A stretch of 42,853 bases of DNA, taken from the NCBI GenBank assembly GCA_025201845.1, contig MU604056.1, positions 1 through 42,853 on the forward strand. Reading direction: 5' to 3'. The position numbers were made by a program, and so were the translations under genes. Of this stretch, positions 9,143 to 17,948 are shown piece by piece. The notes beneath the pieces are model-generated. The model saw nothing but the letters and a program-made list of their open reading frames with translations. It was not told where the DNA came from and ran no database searches. This DNA is from Martensiomyces pterosporus. Its lineage: Eukaryota; Kickxellomycota; Kickxellomycetes; Kickxellales; Kickxellaceae. The stretch's first letter is position 1; each line of letters opens with the position of its first letter.

Positions 9143-10531
9143 ATGCGCAAAAACCAACGCGCTGTCAGCCAGCCGTTATGCAGCCAGCTGCTTGCATCCT
9201 GTGCAGGCAGCATTTGCCGATGCCGAGGCGCAAAGACGCTGGCGACTGCTACGCCGCTCCAAGACGCCGTTTATAAGAAACGCCACATGTGGACCACGGA
9301 TCAGGATGACAGACTCAGGGAACTGGTTGCGAGCAAGGGCAATGCATGGACAGAAATTGCAGCAGAGCTTGGCATCGAGGGCAGCCCCATGAAAGCGCGC
9401 AGGCGCTGGGAGGTGCTGCAGCCGCAGAAAGCTGACGTATGGACTCGAAGCGAAGACACAAAGCTGGCGCGGGCAATATCAGATTGCACTCAGCATGGCC
9501 ACATACCTGGCGAGCGAGGGTGGTGGGTGGCAGTGTCGCAAAAGATGAGCACAGGCAGGTCGCCGCGTCAGTGCTATACGCGGTGGGTAAGAACGCTGCT
9601 TCCGATGCAAGGTGTGGCGCTCCCCGTTACGCGATTCAAGGGCATTCGCGGGTGGCACTGGACTAATAACGAGGTGGGGCGTCTTAGAGCCGCCATCGCC
9701 GAGATCACCGAGGTTAGGGATTCTCCTGAGGCTGTGGCCCATGTAGAACAGTCCGAGCCCTGGCTTGTCATTCCTAAAAATCCCGCTCGGAATGTAAATT
9801 CGCAGTACTGGGTGTATGTAGCCGGGCAGGTTGGAACACGAACGCCAGCACAGTGTGTCGAAAAGCAGAAACTGCTTACCCTAAGCAAGCCGCCGAGTGC
9901 AATGGATATCGAACAAATCAAACGCCTCGTGCAGTGCGTGCGTGGGCACGGGCGTCGCTGGAAGCTGCTCTCGAAAGAGTACTTTCCAGAGCGATCACCA
10001 GTTGAGCTTCTTCGCATATACAGGCAGTGGCAAAGTCTTGAAAGCAAGCATAATGTCGGTGATATGCTGAAACTCGATCCATTTGCCATGATCCAGGATT
10101 TCGACGGCCATTCTGCAATGCGGCCAACGGGCAAAGACGGATTCTATCATAGGGATGGGCCGCTGGTGAGGGTCTCTCAGGTTGGCAAGCCGACGGCATT
10201 TACGCCTTACTATCTAGCCCTGGTGAATGCCAGCCCGCATCGTCGAAAGCAGCCCAAGATCATGCGAGCCCTGGGGCTACCAGACAGCAGCGCGGGCGGT
10301 CCTCTGCATATTGAGTCGATGGACAAGCTGGTGGCTGCAGTGACCCGATATCGGAACGACTGGGTGAGCATATCTCGCGAGGTGGGGCTGCCGATATATG
10401 CGTGTAGGCGCCAGCTAAACAGGCTGGCAAGCAACTTGGGGAGTGTCAAGCGGCTGATTAGCGACGCTGAGCTGGAGAGCCTTTGCGACCAGAGCGGGGT
10501 ATCTCCAGAATCCGATGGCAAAAAGCGATAG
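9143..10531 (+). CDS. Multi-repeat SANT/Myb-like protein
   Basis: A probable DNA-binding or chromatin protein with several Myb/SANT-like repeats. Counting from ATG 9143 (462 residues): repeat 1 about 49-92 (WTTDQDDRLRELV, then AWTEIAAEL and RRRWEVL); repeat 2 about 99-151 (WTRSEDTKLARAI, WWVAVSQKM, QCYTRWVRTL); repeat 3 from about 171 (WTNNEVGRLRAAI, then YWVYVAGQV) with a long insertion; two weaker repeats follow (IKRLVQCVRGHGRRWKLL and LVAAVTRYRNDWVSI). Tandem repeats with variable spacing recall SNAPC4/Myb-like factors, but orthology is not established. The start is uncertain: ATGs at 9002, 9125, 9143 and 9286 are in frame. It is convergent with the TFIP11 gene, with 99 bases between stops. 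Confidence 0.7.
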   Translation: MRKNQRAVSQPLCSQLLASCAGSICRCRGAKTLATATPLQDAVYKKRHMWTTDQDDRLRELVASKGNAWTEIAAELGIEGSPMKARRRWEVLQPQKADVWTRSEDTKLARAISDCTQHGHIPGERGWWVAVSQKMSTGRSPRQCYTRWVRTLLPMQGVALPVTRFKGIRGWHWTNNEVGRLRAAIAEITEVRDSPEAVAHVEQSEPWLVIPKNPARNVNSQYWVYVAGQVGTRTPAQCVEKQKLLTLSKPPSAMDIEQIKRLVQCVRGHGRRWKLLSKEYFPERSPVELLRIYRQWQSLESKHNVGDMLKLDPFAMIQDFDGHSAMRPTGKDGFYHRDGPLVRVSQVGKPTAFTPYYLALVNASPHRRKQPKIMRALGLPDSSAGGPLHIESMDKLVAAVTRYRNDWVSISREVGLPIYACRRQLNRLASNLGSVKRLISDAELESLCDQSGVSPESDGKKR

Positions 10532-10550
10532 CAGGTGGCACCAGTGTACT

Positions 10551-10556
10551 TTTATT
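10551..10556 (-). terminator. Poly(A) signal of the TFIP11 gene
   Basis: TTTATT on the plus strand, read as AATAAA, 75 bases past the TFIP11 stop and only 20 bases from the Myb stop codon. The 3' ends of the two convergent transcripts probably overlap. Confidence 0.4.
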
Positions 10557-10630
10557 TATCCCTTCAGCCGCTGAATTCCAAAGAAAGGGCATGCGTAAAA
10601 ACAAAGAGGCTGGTATTGCAGACAGCTGCT

Positions 10631-12913
10631 TTACTCTGAACTTGCGCGCTGGGATACTGCATATGACATGTATACCAGCGCCTTTTTGAACTCGTGCTGG
10701 ACCTCAGGCTCCCTGAATATATCGGCTGGATACAGCAGCTTCCACCGCCAGTACCAGTCGGCAATTTCGGCGTAGTTGGCATTGGGATCCGACAGCCACA
10801 CCCGAAGGTAGTTTAAGAAGCCGCTAATCACTTGTCTTTGCACCAGCGAGAACCACGTGCCGAACGGCAGAACGCCGTGCCACGCGAGCAGAACCTTGAA
10901 TGGCCATATCACCTGCCGCTGGGCATCAAATCTGAATTCGGAGCGAAGCATGCCCTCTAGCCGATCTACGACTTTTGCACTCAGCCTCCGCAGCTCCTTG
11001 TCCTCAAAGACATCCATCCACGGCGAAACCAAGGCGACCATGTCGCTGTTGTTCTCCTTCGTTGGCATCCAGTAATCTAGCGCCACGCAGAGCTTGCGTC
11101 GGATGGTCGCCAAAAGCTCACCTCTTTGATCGATAAACGGCAGCCATGGGAGGAGGGCACCCTCGACTCTCAGATCAGAAAGCAGCGTCGATGCAGGTTT
11201 GAGTCTCTCGATAGATGCACGCTTGTACTTTTCCATTACAAGGCGCGGGTTGATGTTGTTGACAAATCTCTGGAGCACATCAGATATATCGTCCGACACT
11301 GCTGCTGTTATCACCGGCGGCAGACTGCTCAGCAGCGCAGCCAGGTCGTCGGTCAGCGGGTCCCACAGGCTGTATAGAAACTGCTTTAGTCGCGGAACAG
11401 CAGTCCTGTTCAGTAGAGACTCAAAAGGCGTCATCTCTTCCGCAATCGCTGTGCCATCGTTTATGCTGACGTATTTGAGAAGCGGAGCGACAAGCTCTGC
11501 TAAGAGACGGGGGTGGGCCACGGGATCCCACGTACGAAAGGCTCGCAACAGATGCTCGTAAAGGCTTCCAGTGATCACCTTTTCCAGCGACAGCTCGGTC
11601 CAGACATCGAATCCGCCCTTTGCCTCAACCCGCTTTGCGGCTTGGAACAGATTCGCATATTGCGCGTATAGCTCGGATGTGTCCGACACAGCTGTCTCTG
11701 CAGAGCCGACAAGGGCATCTTTCGCCGCACGCTGGACGTCGCCAACCACTGTCTTGATCGCCTGAAGGTGCTCGATCCGCGCCTCTCTCCGTTCGATGCT
11801 AGTAGATAGAGATTGCATTTCGCGAGTGAGTGCTGCCAGCCTCGCCTCCTCAACACTCCTTTCACGCCTCAGATTTTCCTGCTTGCTGAACGCAAGATCA
11901 AGACCAAGGCGTACATCGCTGGCTAGCTGCTCCTTCTCGCCGGCGGACAGCTGCTTGGCTGCCAGCTCCGAGAATGACCCAACTTCGGTGTTTGTTGTCA
12001 TATCAACAAAGACATCCCTCATCTTGATCTCTGTTCTGCGCTGCAACTCTTCCAGCGTCTTGTACTCGGTCCTTTGGCGTGGCGGCATCCTGGGCGCTCT
12101 TGGGCTGGCAGATGCGCTCGGGGAATTGGACAAGTAGCCACTCTTCCCCTGCTGCCGCGTCTTTCTCTCTGGGCGTTTTTGTGGCTCTGGTGGCTTCTCG
12201 CTTCCGCTGAATGATATGCCCTCGCCTGCGCGCCGCAGCCTGACCTGTACAGGCTCGACCCGGCCTTCGCCGTGCAATCCCAGCCCCTCGCCGTGCTTGT
12301 AGCCCATTCTCTCCATCATTCCCCAGACGGCTGAGCTGGCAAATTTCCCAAAGTCTTTGCTGGGCGTCTCTCTCGGTGGTCTCGGTGGCGCCGCGCGCGT
12401 CTCCTTCGGGGCGTCCTCTTCATCGCTATCGCCTGGGCTGCTATCTGCCCCGCTGTCTGAGGATGAGACATCACTATCGCTGTTGCTGCTGCTGCTGCTG
12501 CTGTCGTCAGAGTCACGGCTGCTTTCGTCTCCTTCGGCACTGCTGTCCGCTTCGTTTTCGCTTTGGTCTTTGGCAGACACAACAGCAGCTGCCAACTCAG
12601 TATCAATCTGTCTCTCTCCAGACGGGCTATGAATACCAGCAGGGCCCCGCATTGTTTGATCCACAGCAGCAGCGTCATCTTCGATGCTATCCAATCTGTG
12701 CGCAGTGACAAACTCCACCGGTTTTAGTGGGTCCACTCTAGAGGCGACCGACCCAGCTCTGTCGTCGTTGCTGCTGCTGTTGCTGTTTGCCCATATTCCC
12801 AGCATTAATTCTTCCTTGGATCGGGCCGAGCGTTTCTGGTGGCTGCGCTGCAGGCCGTAGGCTTCCTCGTCCGAGCTATCATCAAATCCAGGCACCGGCC
12901 GCTCGTCATCCAT
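10631..12913 (-). CDS. NTR1: G-patch splicing factor, TFIP11/Ntr1 homologue
   Basis: Homologue of tuftelin-interacting protein 11 (yeast Ntr1/Spp382), which with the helicase Prp43 takes apart the intron-lariat spliceosome in the nucleus. Seen in 760 residues: an acidic N-terminus (PGFDDSSDEEAYG), a low-complexity Ser/Asp/Glu region (about 120-170) that includes a poly-Ser run encoded by CTG-type repeats, a G-patch at about 193-235 (VWGMMERMGYKHGEGLGL), a basic stretch, a coiled coil (about 340-390) and a C-terminal GCFC/TFIP11-type helical domain ending with the WYWRWK region. The G-patch is the known contact for the helicase. There is no intron. It sits 226 bases from SQOR on the same strand. 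Confidence 0.88.
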   Translation of the reverse strand: MDDERPVPGFDDSSDEEAYGLQRSHQKRSARSKEELMLGIWANSNSSSNDDRAGSVASRVDPLKPVEFVTAHRLDSIEDDAAAVDQTMRGPAGIHSPSGERQIDTELAAAVVSAKDQSENEADSSAEGDESSRDSDDSSSSSSNSDSDVSSSDSGADSSPGDSDEEDAPKETRAAPPRPPRETPSKDFGKFASSAVWGMMERMGYKHGEGLGLHGEGRVEPVQVRLRRAGEGISFSGSEKPPEPQKRPERKTRQQGKSGYLSNSPSASASPRAPRMPPRQRTEYKTLEELQRRTEIKMRDVFVDMTTNTEVGSFSELAAKQLSAGEKEQLASDVRLGLDLAFSKQENLRRERSVEEARLAALTREMQSLSTSIERREARIEHLQAIKTVVGDVQRAAKDALVGSAETAVSDTSELYAQYANLFQAAKRVEAKGGFDVWTELSLEKVITGSLYEHLLRAFRTWDPVAHPRLLAELVAPLLKYVSINDGTAIAEEMTPFESLLNRTAVPRLKQFLYSLWDPLTDDLAALLSSLPPVITAAVSDDISDVLQRFVNNINPRLVMEKYKRASIERLKPASTLLSDLRVEGALLPWLPFIDQRGELLATIRRKLCVALDYWMPTKENNSDMVALVSPWMDVFEDKELRRLSAKVVDRLEGMLRSEFRFDAQRQVIWPFKVLLAWHGVLPFGTWFSLVQRQVISGFLNYLRVWLSDPNANYAEIADWYWRWKLLYPADIFREPEVQHEFKKALVYMSYAVSQRASSE

Positions 12914-13139
12914 TGCTCAACTTGAGACACACAGCTTTGAGAAAACAACAGGAGATGTATAGATTTCGACACAGGAAGTAAAAGCAACAGCAGGCTTGGC
13001 GAACCCTCGGGTCGCTTCCCTGAAACTAGACACACTCTTAAACCAATATTGGCTCAATTCCGGCTTCAAGGCGTGTGGGTGAACGTCATGTGATTGGTGC
13101 AGCCACTGCAGACATGCAAAGCCAAAATCCGCTTTGCTT

Positions 13140-14465
13140 CTAGTTGGCGCCAGTGGGGTTGGTGAGCTTGCGGATGGCAGAGGGGCCCTTCCAGGTGCCC
13201 TTGAGCATCGAGCTCCAGTAGATGCTGGGGAGGACGTCGGCAGTGACCCAGTACGAAAGCGCGTGCTCATTGGCCTGGTTGAAGAAGAAGGTCTCGAGAG
13301 GGGCACCAGTGTATCCAGAGAACTCTGCAAGGACCAGCTTGTGCTTGCCGGTGACGAGAGGGCAAGAGGTGTACCCGTTATACTCCATGGCTGGCGTATC
13401 CTTGCCCTCAATCTGGTTGAGCAGGTTGTGCTTGAGAACGTGCGACTGGGCCGCAGCGGCGGCAGCAGTCTTGGATGTGGGGAGCGAGGAGCAGTCGCCG
13501 ATCGCATAGACATTGGAGTACTTGGTGTGCTGCAGCGTGCCTTGGTTGACATCAACATAGCCAGCAGCGTTGGCGAGCTTGCTGTTCCTGATAAAGTCCA
13601 GTGGCTTCATCGGAGGAGTGACGTGCAGGAACTCGTAGGGGACGGTGACGGTCTCACCAGCCGTGGGGCCAGTGCCCAGAATCTTGAAAGTGGCCTTCTT
13701 TGCGGCGCCGTCGACCTCGACAAGGTCGTGGAACAGGTTGACGCTGACATCGCGGCTCTTGGCAATACTGCTCATGGCGTTGGCGTACTTGTCGATGGCG
13801 AATATCTTGCCCAGGGCAGTGTAGTAGTTGACATTGACCTTATCGCGGATCCCCTTTTGGCGGAAAAGCTCATCAGCCAGATACGCGATCTTTTGCGGAG
13901 CACCAGCGCACTTGATTGGGGTGGCAGGCATGGTGAACAGCGCATTGCCCTCCTTGACTCCCTCCAGGAACTCGTGGGTGTTCTCAACATACCTTGGCGA
14001 GTAGTTGCTGGCAACGCCGTTCTTGCCAATGGCGGCCTCGAGGCCCTTGATGCCGGCGAAGTTGAGCTCGATGCCAGCGGCCACAACGAGGTACTCGTAC
14101 GAAACCTTGGAGCCATCAGCAAGCGTGACCGTGTTGGCCTCGGGGTCGACCTCGGCAGCAGCCTGGTTGATCCACTGGGCATCGGGCGAGATGACCTCGC
14201 TGGTGGGGCGGTATGTCTCCTTGAAGTCCTTGAGACCCCCGCCAACAAAAGTAAACAGGGGCTGCTGGTAGTGGACAGCAGAGGGCTCGATAACAGCGAC
14301 CTCGCTCTTGCCGAGCTTTTCGGCAAGAGTGGCGGAGACGGCAAGACCGCCAGCACCGCCTCCAATAACAACAAGCTTGTATGAGGAAGGAGCAGCACTG
14401 GTCGACGAGAAGCGGACCCAGTTGTGACGGAAGGCGGATCTAGCAGCGAGCTTTGCGGCGAACAT
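13140..14465 (-). CDS. SQOR: Mitochondrial sulfide:quinone oxidoreductase
   Basis: FAD enzyme of the mitochondrial inner membrane that oxidises sulfide and passes electrons to quinone (human SQOR, fission yeast Hmt2). Seen in 441 residues: an Arg/Ser/Ala-rich presequence (1-27), the FAD dinucleotide-binding motif VVIGGGAGGLAVS (32-44), and the two redox cysteines, Cys186 (PIKCAGAPQKI) and Cys368 (YTSCPLVTG). The second FAD-contact motif is VYAIGDCSSLP, and the C-terminal region is amphipathic, as expected for membrane attachment. The usual third cysteine of bacterial types is absent, as in eukaryotic type II enzymes. The start ATG 14465 is the first in frame and begins the presequence. Upstream lies a 20-A run (14711-14730). 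Confidence 0.93.
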   Translation of the reverse strand: MFAAKLAARSAFRHNWVRFSSTSAAPSSYKLVVIGGGAGGLAVSATLAEKLGKSEVAVIEPSAVHYQQPLFTFVGGGLKDFKETYRPTSEVISPDAQWINQAAAEVDPEANTVTLADGSKVSYEYLVVAAGIELNFAGIKGLEAAIGKNGVASNYSPRYVENTHEFLEGVKEGNALFTMPATPIKCAGAPQKIAYLADELFRQKGIRDKVNVNYYTALGKIFAIDKYANAMSSIAKSRDVSVNLFHDLVEVDGAAKKATFKILGTGPTAGETVTVPYEFLHVTPPMKPLDFIRNSKLANAAGYVDVNQGTLQHTKYSNVYAIGDCSSLPTSKTAAAAAAQSHVLKHNLLNQIEGKDTPAMEYNGYTSCPLVTGKHKLVLAEFSGYTGAPLETFFFNQANEHALSYWVTADVLPSIYWSSMLKGTWKGPSAIRKLTNPTGAN

Positions 14466-14874
14466 GGCGATTGATAACGTTGCTTCTTGTTGTGTCCAGC
14501 GGTCAACTGCCGAGAGAGATTAGCTGTAGCAAGTGACAAATGTAAAAAAAGCAAACACCAGGGAGAGGTAAGGGAGAGGGAAGAGAAAAAGGGCGTGCAG
14601 AGCTGGTGCGCAAGGCTTGCTGAAAGTCACAGGCGTGCGGCGGCTCTGATAACATTCATACCGGACAGCGAGCACACGTCCACAGCCCCCTTAATCACCC
14701 TCCACTCCCCAAAAAAAAAAAAAAAAAAAAGAGCCAACTTATCTCTGCTTGTCCGCTGATCGCAGCAAGCCAATTCGCAGAAAGGAACGCTATGCACCAA
14801 GCACGCCATCAGCAGAGGCGATTATGTAAACAGGAATAGAGCTTAGTGCACACACGAAAGATCTATTTCAAGGT
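14466..14874. other. SQOR promoter region with poly(dA) tract
   Basis: 409 bases between the SQOR start and the IPI1 stop, both on the minus strand. A pure run of 20 A lies at 14711-14730; such tracts commonly exclude nucleosomes in fungal promoters. No gene is seen. Confidence 0.5.
14711..14730. repeat. Poly(dA:dT) tract, 20 nt
   Basis: Twenty consecutive A on the plus strand, about 250 bases upstream of the SQOR ATG. A promoter role is inferred. Confidence 0.8.
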
Positions 14875-16938
14875 CTAGTATGCTGCAATCTCGCTGAACA
14901 GAACCCTGGCTTTGCTGGCGGGTGCTGAATCAGCAAGGCATTCTCGGATGGCATGCGCGAGCCTCTCCGATCGGCCGGCGCAGTAGCTGATGGCTTCCAG
15001 CACTGCGCACTGCAGGCTCTCTGGATACTGCCTGAACGGACCATACACAGCGCCCTTTCCTGGCACATTGACGCAGAACAGGGTGATCAGGCTGGACTGC
15101 AGCGCTTCGGCTGCCTTGCTGTCCAGCAACCTTGTGCGCTGGTTGACCAGACGGAGCGTCTCAATAGCGGCCCTGCTAGCCTCAAGGTTTTTGTCGCGCA
15201 GCTGCCAGAGCAGCTTTGGCAGCCCAAGGGCCCAGTCGGCAACCATTTTCGACAGGGACGTCTGCGTGGATGGGATGGTGCTGCGACCAGGGGCTCTGGA
15301 CCACTGCATTTCGATGATTTTCGAGAGGAACTTGATGCACAGCGTCTTGCTTGCAGAGGCTAGCTGGCAGGCATTTGAGTAGTGGACCACGGCCATCAGC
15401 AGCTGCTCCGCTTCCCTTTCACCGGCGCTGTGGATCAGCCTCCAGGCCACAGGGAGGAGCTCGACAAAGTGTGCGTGCTTGAAGCTTGAGCTCACCGCCA
15501 TCTGCTGCGTTGATGGCTTTCCTGCTTTGAACCCCAGTGTCTGCAAAACAAACTTCACTACGCGCTTCGACCATTTTGCAATCTCTGCTGCGCCTTTTCC
15601 ATCAGATGAAGAGCCCTTCTCAACTGTGCTTAGCTTGGCCAACGCGGTGAGCTCGCCAACCATGATGTTGAGAGACAAAAGAGCCTCCTCGACCTGGCCG
15701 CATCCGACGTAGCCTCCACCGAACGGGAAATGAACCATGCACTGGCGCAAGAAGCCGACCAGCCTTGTGTCTGTCAATGGCAGATTGTCTGGATAAGATG
15801 CCCGCCACAGAGTCCGCATGATCTGCATGACAAACAAGCACAGATCCAGGGACTGGTCGGCTACAATGTGGTTAGTCCCAAACATCGTCGACGACTCTAT
15901 CCACGTTGCTTGCAAGAACTGAAATAGCCGCTCAAGCGCGTCTCTGCTTTGCGCCCGAATCGCTGCCCTGTTGTCGCTTGATGCAAGGCTGGCAAGCCCC
16001 CCGCTGCTCCCACTACCGTCGGCAGCCGTAGCAGTAGCGACGCTAGCAGCACCCACGGACTCGGAAAATAGATTCAAGCTAGCAAATGGCGCAGGGACAT
16101 CGCAAGGCAAGTACAGGGCGCTGTCGCAAAAGCTTCTGGCAGCATGCCCCTTGCCTCTACCAGCCGACGACATGGGATTAGAGTCCTCCATGAACCATAG
16201 CGCATCGCCGGTCTCCAGCAAAGGCTTTGTGTACACAACCAGATAGTTGTAGCAGCTGCGTATGACATCCAAGCGGTTCCCTTGGGTCAGCAATGTTGTG
16301 CGCGAGTTCAGCGATGCTTTTTTGTCGTCAGTTCCCTGCGTGTTCGTTTCCAAAAGACTGAAGAAGTTTGGCAGAATTTTGGACGCGTACTGCGACAGAT
16401 CTGCAGGCGCAACTTCGACAAGCAAGTTGAGGAACTTCACCGCGTCAGACCGGATATCGTCCAGGATGTGTGTCATTGCCGAGCAAGTGAAGATCACCAT
16501 CAGGGGCACAAATGGCGCAATGTCGCGCTGCGGGATGTCTGGCAAAGTGTTGGTGTAGAGCCTCAGCAGCCCTTTCCTCACGACGGGCTCATTATCGACA
16601 ATAAGCTTGACCGTGCCATCAATGATCGACCCAAGCTCCGTGCCAAGCACCTCTGGATGCAGCGACAAAAAGTCGGCGAGCCCTGAAACGGCGTCCTTTC
16701 TTGTCGCAGCACTGTAGTGGCGAAGCTGTGTAAGAACGTTCTTTAAAGTAAGGTTCCGCGAATTTGTAAGCTCTGCGCTTTTGTCAGCTGTGATAGACTG
16801 GCCAGTCAGTACGATCGACTTGGACGTAAATGAGGTGTCGGTGGCATTTGTCGGCGGCGCCTTCTTCTTGCCAACCTTCAGCTTGACCTTTTTAAAGTCC
16901 TCTGCCTTTCTCTGCTTCTTCTTTGACGCCTTTGGCAT
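14875..16938 (-). CDS. IPI1: Pre-rRNA processing protein Ipi1/TEX10 homologue
   Basis: Component of the Rix1 complex (Ipi1, Rix1, Ipi3) that works in ITS2 processing and late 60S ribosome maturation in the nucleus. Seen: a Lys-rich N-terminus starting MPKASKKKQRKAEDFKKVK, followed by the family block NSRNLTLKNVLTQLRHYSA and KDAVSGLADFLSLHPEVL, then helical HEAT-like repeats through the protein. At 687 residues it lies between yeast Ipi1 (about 330) and human TEX10 (about 930); the C-terminal half corresponds to the TEX10 extension. There is no intron. The start ATG 16938 is fixed by the conserved basic N-terminus. It is divergent from the MsrB gene, with 334 bases between starts. Confidence 0.87.
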   Translation of the reverse strand: MPKASKKKQRKAEDFKKVKLKVGKKKAPPTNATDTSFTSKSIVLTGQSITADKSAELTNSRNLTLKNVLTQLRHYSAATRKDAVSGLADFLSLHPEVLGTELGSIIDGTVKLIVDNEPVVRKGLLRLYTNTLPDIPQRDIAPFVPLMVIFTCSAMTHILDDIRSDAVKFLNLLVEVAPADLSQYASKILPNFFSLLETNTQGTDDKKASLNSRTTLLTQGNRLDVIRSCYNYLVVYTKPLLETGDALWFMEDSNPMSSAGRGKGHAARSFCDSALYLPCDVPAPFASLNLFSESVGAASVATATAADGSGSSGGLASLASSDNRAAIRAQSRDALERLFQFLQATWIESSTMFGTNHIVADQSLDLCLFVMQIMRTLWRASYPDNLPLTDTRLVGFLRQCMVHFPFGGGYVGCGQVEEALLSLNIMVGELTALAKLSTVEKGSSSDGKGAAEIAKWSKRVVKFVLQTLGFKAGKPSTQQMAVSSSFKHAHFVELLPVAWRLIHSAGEREAEQLLMAVVHYSNACQLASASKTLCIKFLSKIIEMQWSRAPGRSTIPSTQTSLSKMVADWALGLPKLLWQLRDKNLEASRAAIETLRLVNQRTRLLDSKAAEALQSSLITLFCVNVPGKGAVYGPFRQYPESLQCAVLEAISYCAGRSERLAHAIRECLADSAPASKARVLFSEIAAY

Positions 16939-17272
16939 TGTTTCTCAGACTTGACTGTCCTTCAAGGTCCGTGGCCCGAGCACAAGTGTGTATATGCGTG
17001 TACGAGCTAGCTATAAAAAGGGCTGATGGAGAGAGGAGAGGGGGTCTTGTACACGCTTGCTGCACAAGGCAAAGGAAAGCTATGAGAAAGCGACAGCTCA
17101 AAATTTTCATCTTGCGAGCACCCGGCGGCGGCTCAGTGAGCCACTTTGGTCTAGGCACGCATTTTCGCACAGCGTGGTTTGCAGCAACAAAAGCTGGAAT
17201 TGCAGCTGTAGCGAAAGCGTGACGCGGAGACAACCCGCCAGGATAAGCAGCTGACGCTCTCCTGTTGCGCAG
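16939..17272. promoter_or_regulatory. Divergent promoter IPI1 / MsrB
   Basis: 334-base gap between divergent genes. A TATA-like TATAAAAAG is at 17012-17020, oriented toward the MsrB gene about 250 bases before its first ATG. No other element could be named. Confidence 0.4.
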
Positions 17273-17821
17273 ATGTCTAGCCTGTGCTTCTCTTCAACGC
17301 CCGCCATGAAACGCACCTTGCCTCTACTTTTCAGCTTCTCCACCCGCTATATCTGTGGATCCACAACAGCTAGCCGTTCACTGCCACTCCCACCAGCCAA
17401 GCAGCTTAGCACTTCAACGCAGCTTAGCATGTCAGTCACTAAAACCGACAACGAGTGGAGAGCCATTTTGTCGCCTGAGCAGTTCCGCGTTCTGCGCCAG
17501 CGGGGTACCGAGGCACCAGGCACCGGCGAGTACGACAAAAAGTTTGATGCAGGCGTCTATCACTGCGGAGCGTGCAGCGCTCCTCTGTACAAGTCTACGA
17601 CAAAGTTCAATTCCGGCTGTGGATGGCCTGCCTTCTTCGACGCCATCCCCGGCGCTGTCGCCCGACGCGAGGACAGCTCGCATGGCATGGCTCGCACCGA
17701 AATTGTCTGCAGCAAGTGCAACTCGCACCTCGGCCACGTCTTTAAGGGCGAGGGGTTCAACACACCCACGGACGAGCGCCATTGCGTCAACAGCATCAGC
17801 CTGAAGTTCACTGGCGAGTAG
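17273..17821 (+). CDS. MXR2: Methionine-R-sulfoxide reductase (MsrB)
   Basis: Reduces the R-form of methionine sulfoxide in proteins. Seen in 182 residues: two zinc-binding CxxC pairs (Cys98/101 in CGAC, Cys146/149 in CSKC), the substrate motif SGCGWPAFF with a likely resolving Cys116, LGHVF, and the catalytic Cys171 in RHCVNSISLKF. These place it in the zinc-containing eukaryotic MsrB group. The first 50 residues, with Met1, Met12 (ATG 17306) and many Ser, Arg and Leu, look like a mitochondrial presequence. Met53 (ATG 17429) lies just before the fold and would give a cytosolic form. It is convergent with ERV1; an AATAAA at 17939 ends 5 bases from the ERV1 stop. Confidence 0.95.
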   Translation: MSSLCFSSTPAMKRTLPLLFSFSTRYICGSTTASRSLPLPPAKQLSTSTQLSMSVTKTDNEWRAILSPEQFRVLRQRGTEAPGTGEYDKKFDAGVYHCGACSAPLYKSTTKFNSGCGWPAFFDAIPGAVARREDSSHGMARTEIVCSKCNSHLGHVFKGEGFNTPTDERHCVNSISLKFTGE

Positions 17822-17938
17822 CCCAGCTCTCGGCAGCACGCCTTCCACAAACCTCATTTGGGCGTGAAGCAGAGGGTGCCCTCTGTCTGGCTCTGCTGCC
17901 TTTACTGGTTTTGCATGTGTAGATTGCGTCGAGCATCT

Positions 17939-17944
17939 AATAAA
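17939..17944 (+). terminator. Poly(A) signal of the MsrB gene
   Basis: AATAAA 118 bases after the MsrB stop and directly next to the ERV1 stop at 17949, so the mature 3' ends probably overlap the ERV1 coding region. Confidence 0.5.
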
Positions 17945-17948
17945 GCGG

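Noticed and set aside
12480..12510. CTG-type repeat as a microsatellite of interest
   Set aside because: It encodes the poly-Ser run of TFIP11, a common low-complexity region.
13134..14384. 416-codon open frame antisense to SQOR
   Set aside because: Same codon-bias shadow; the sense strand has a complete, motif-rich enzyme.
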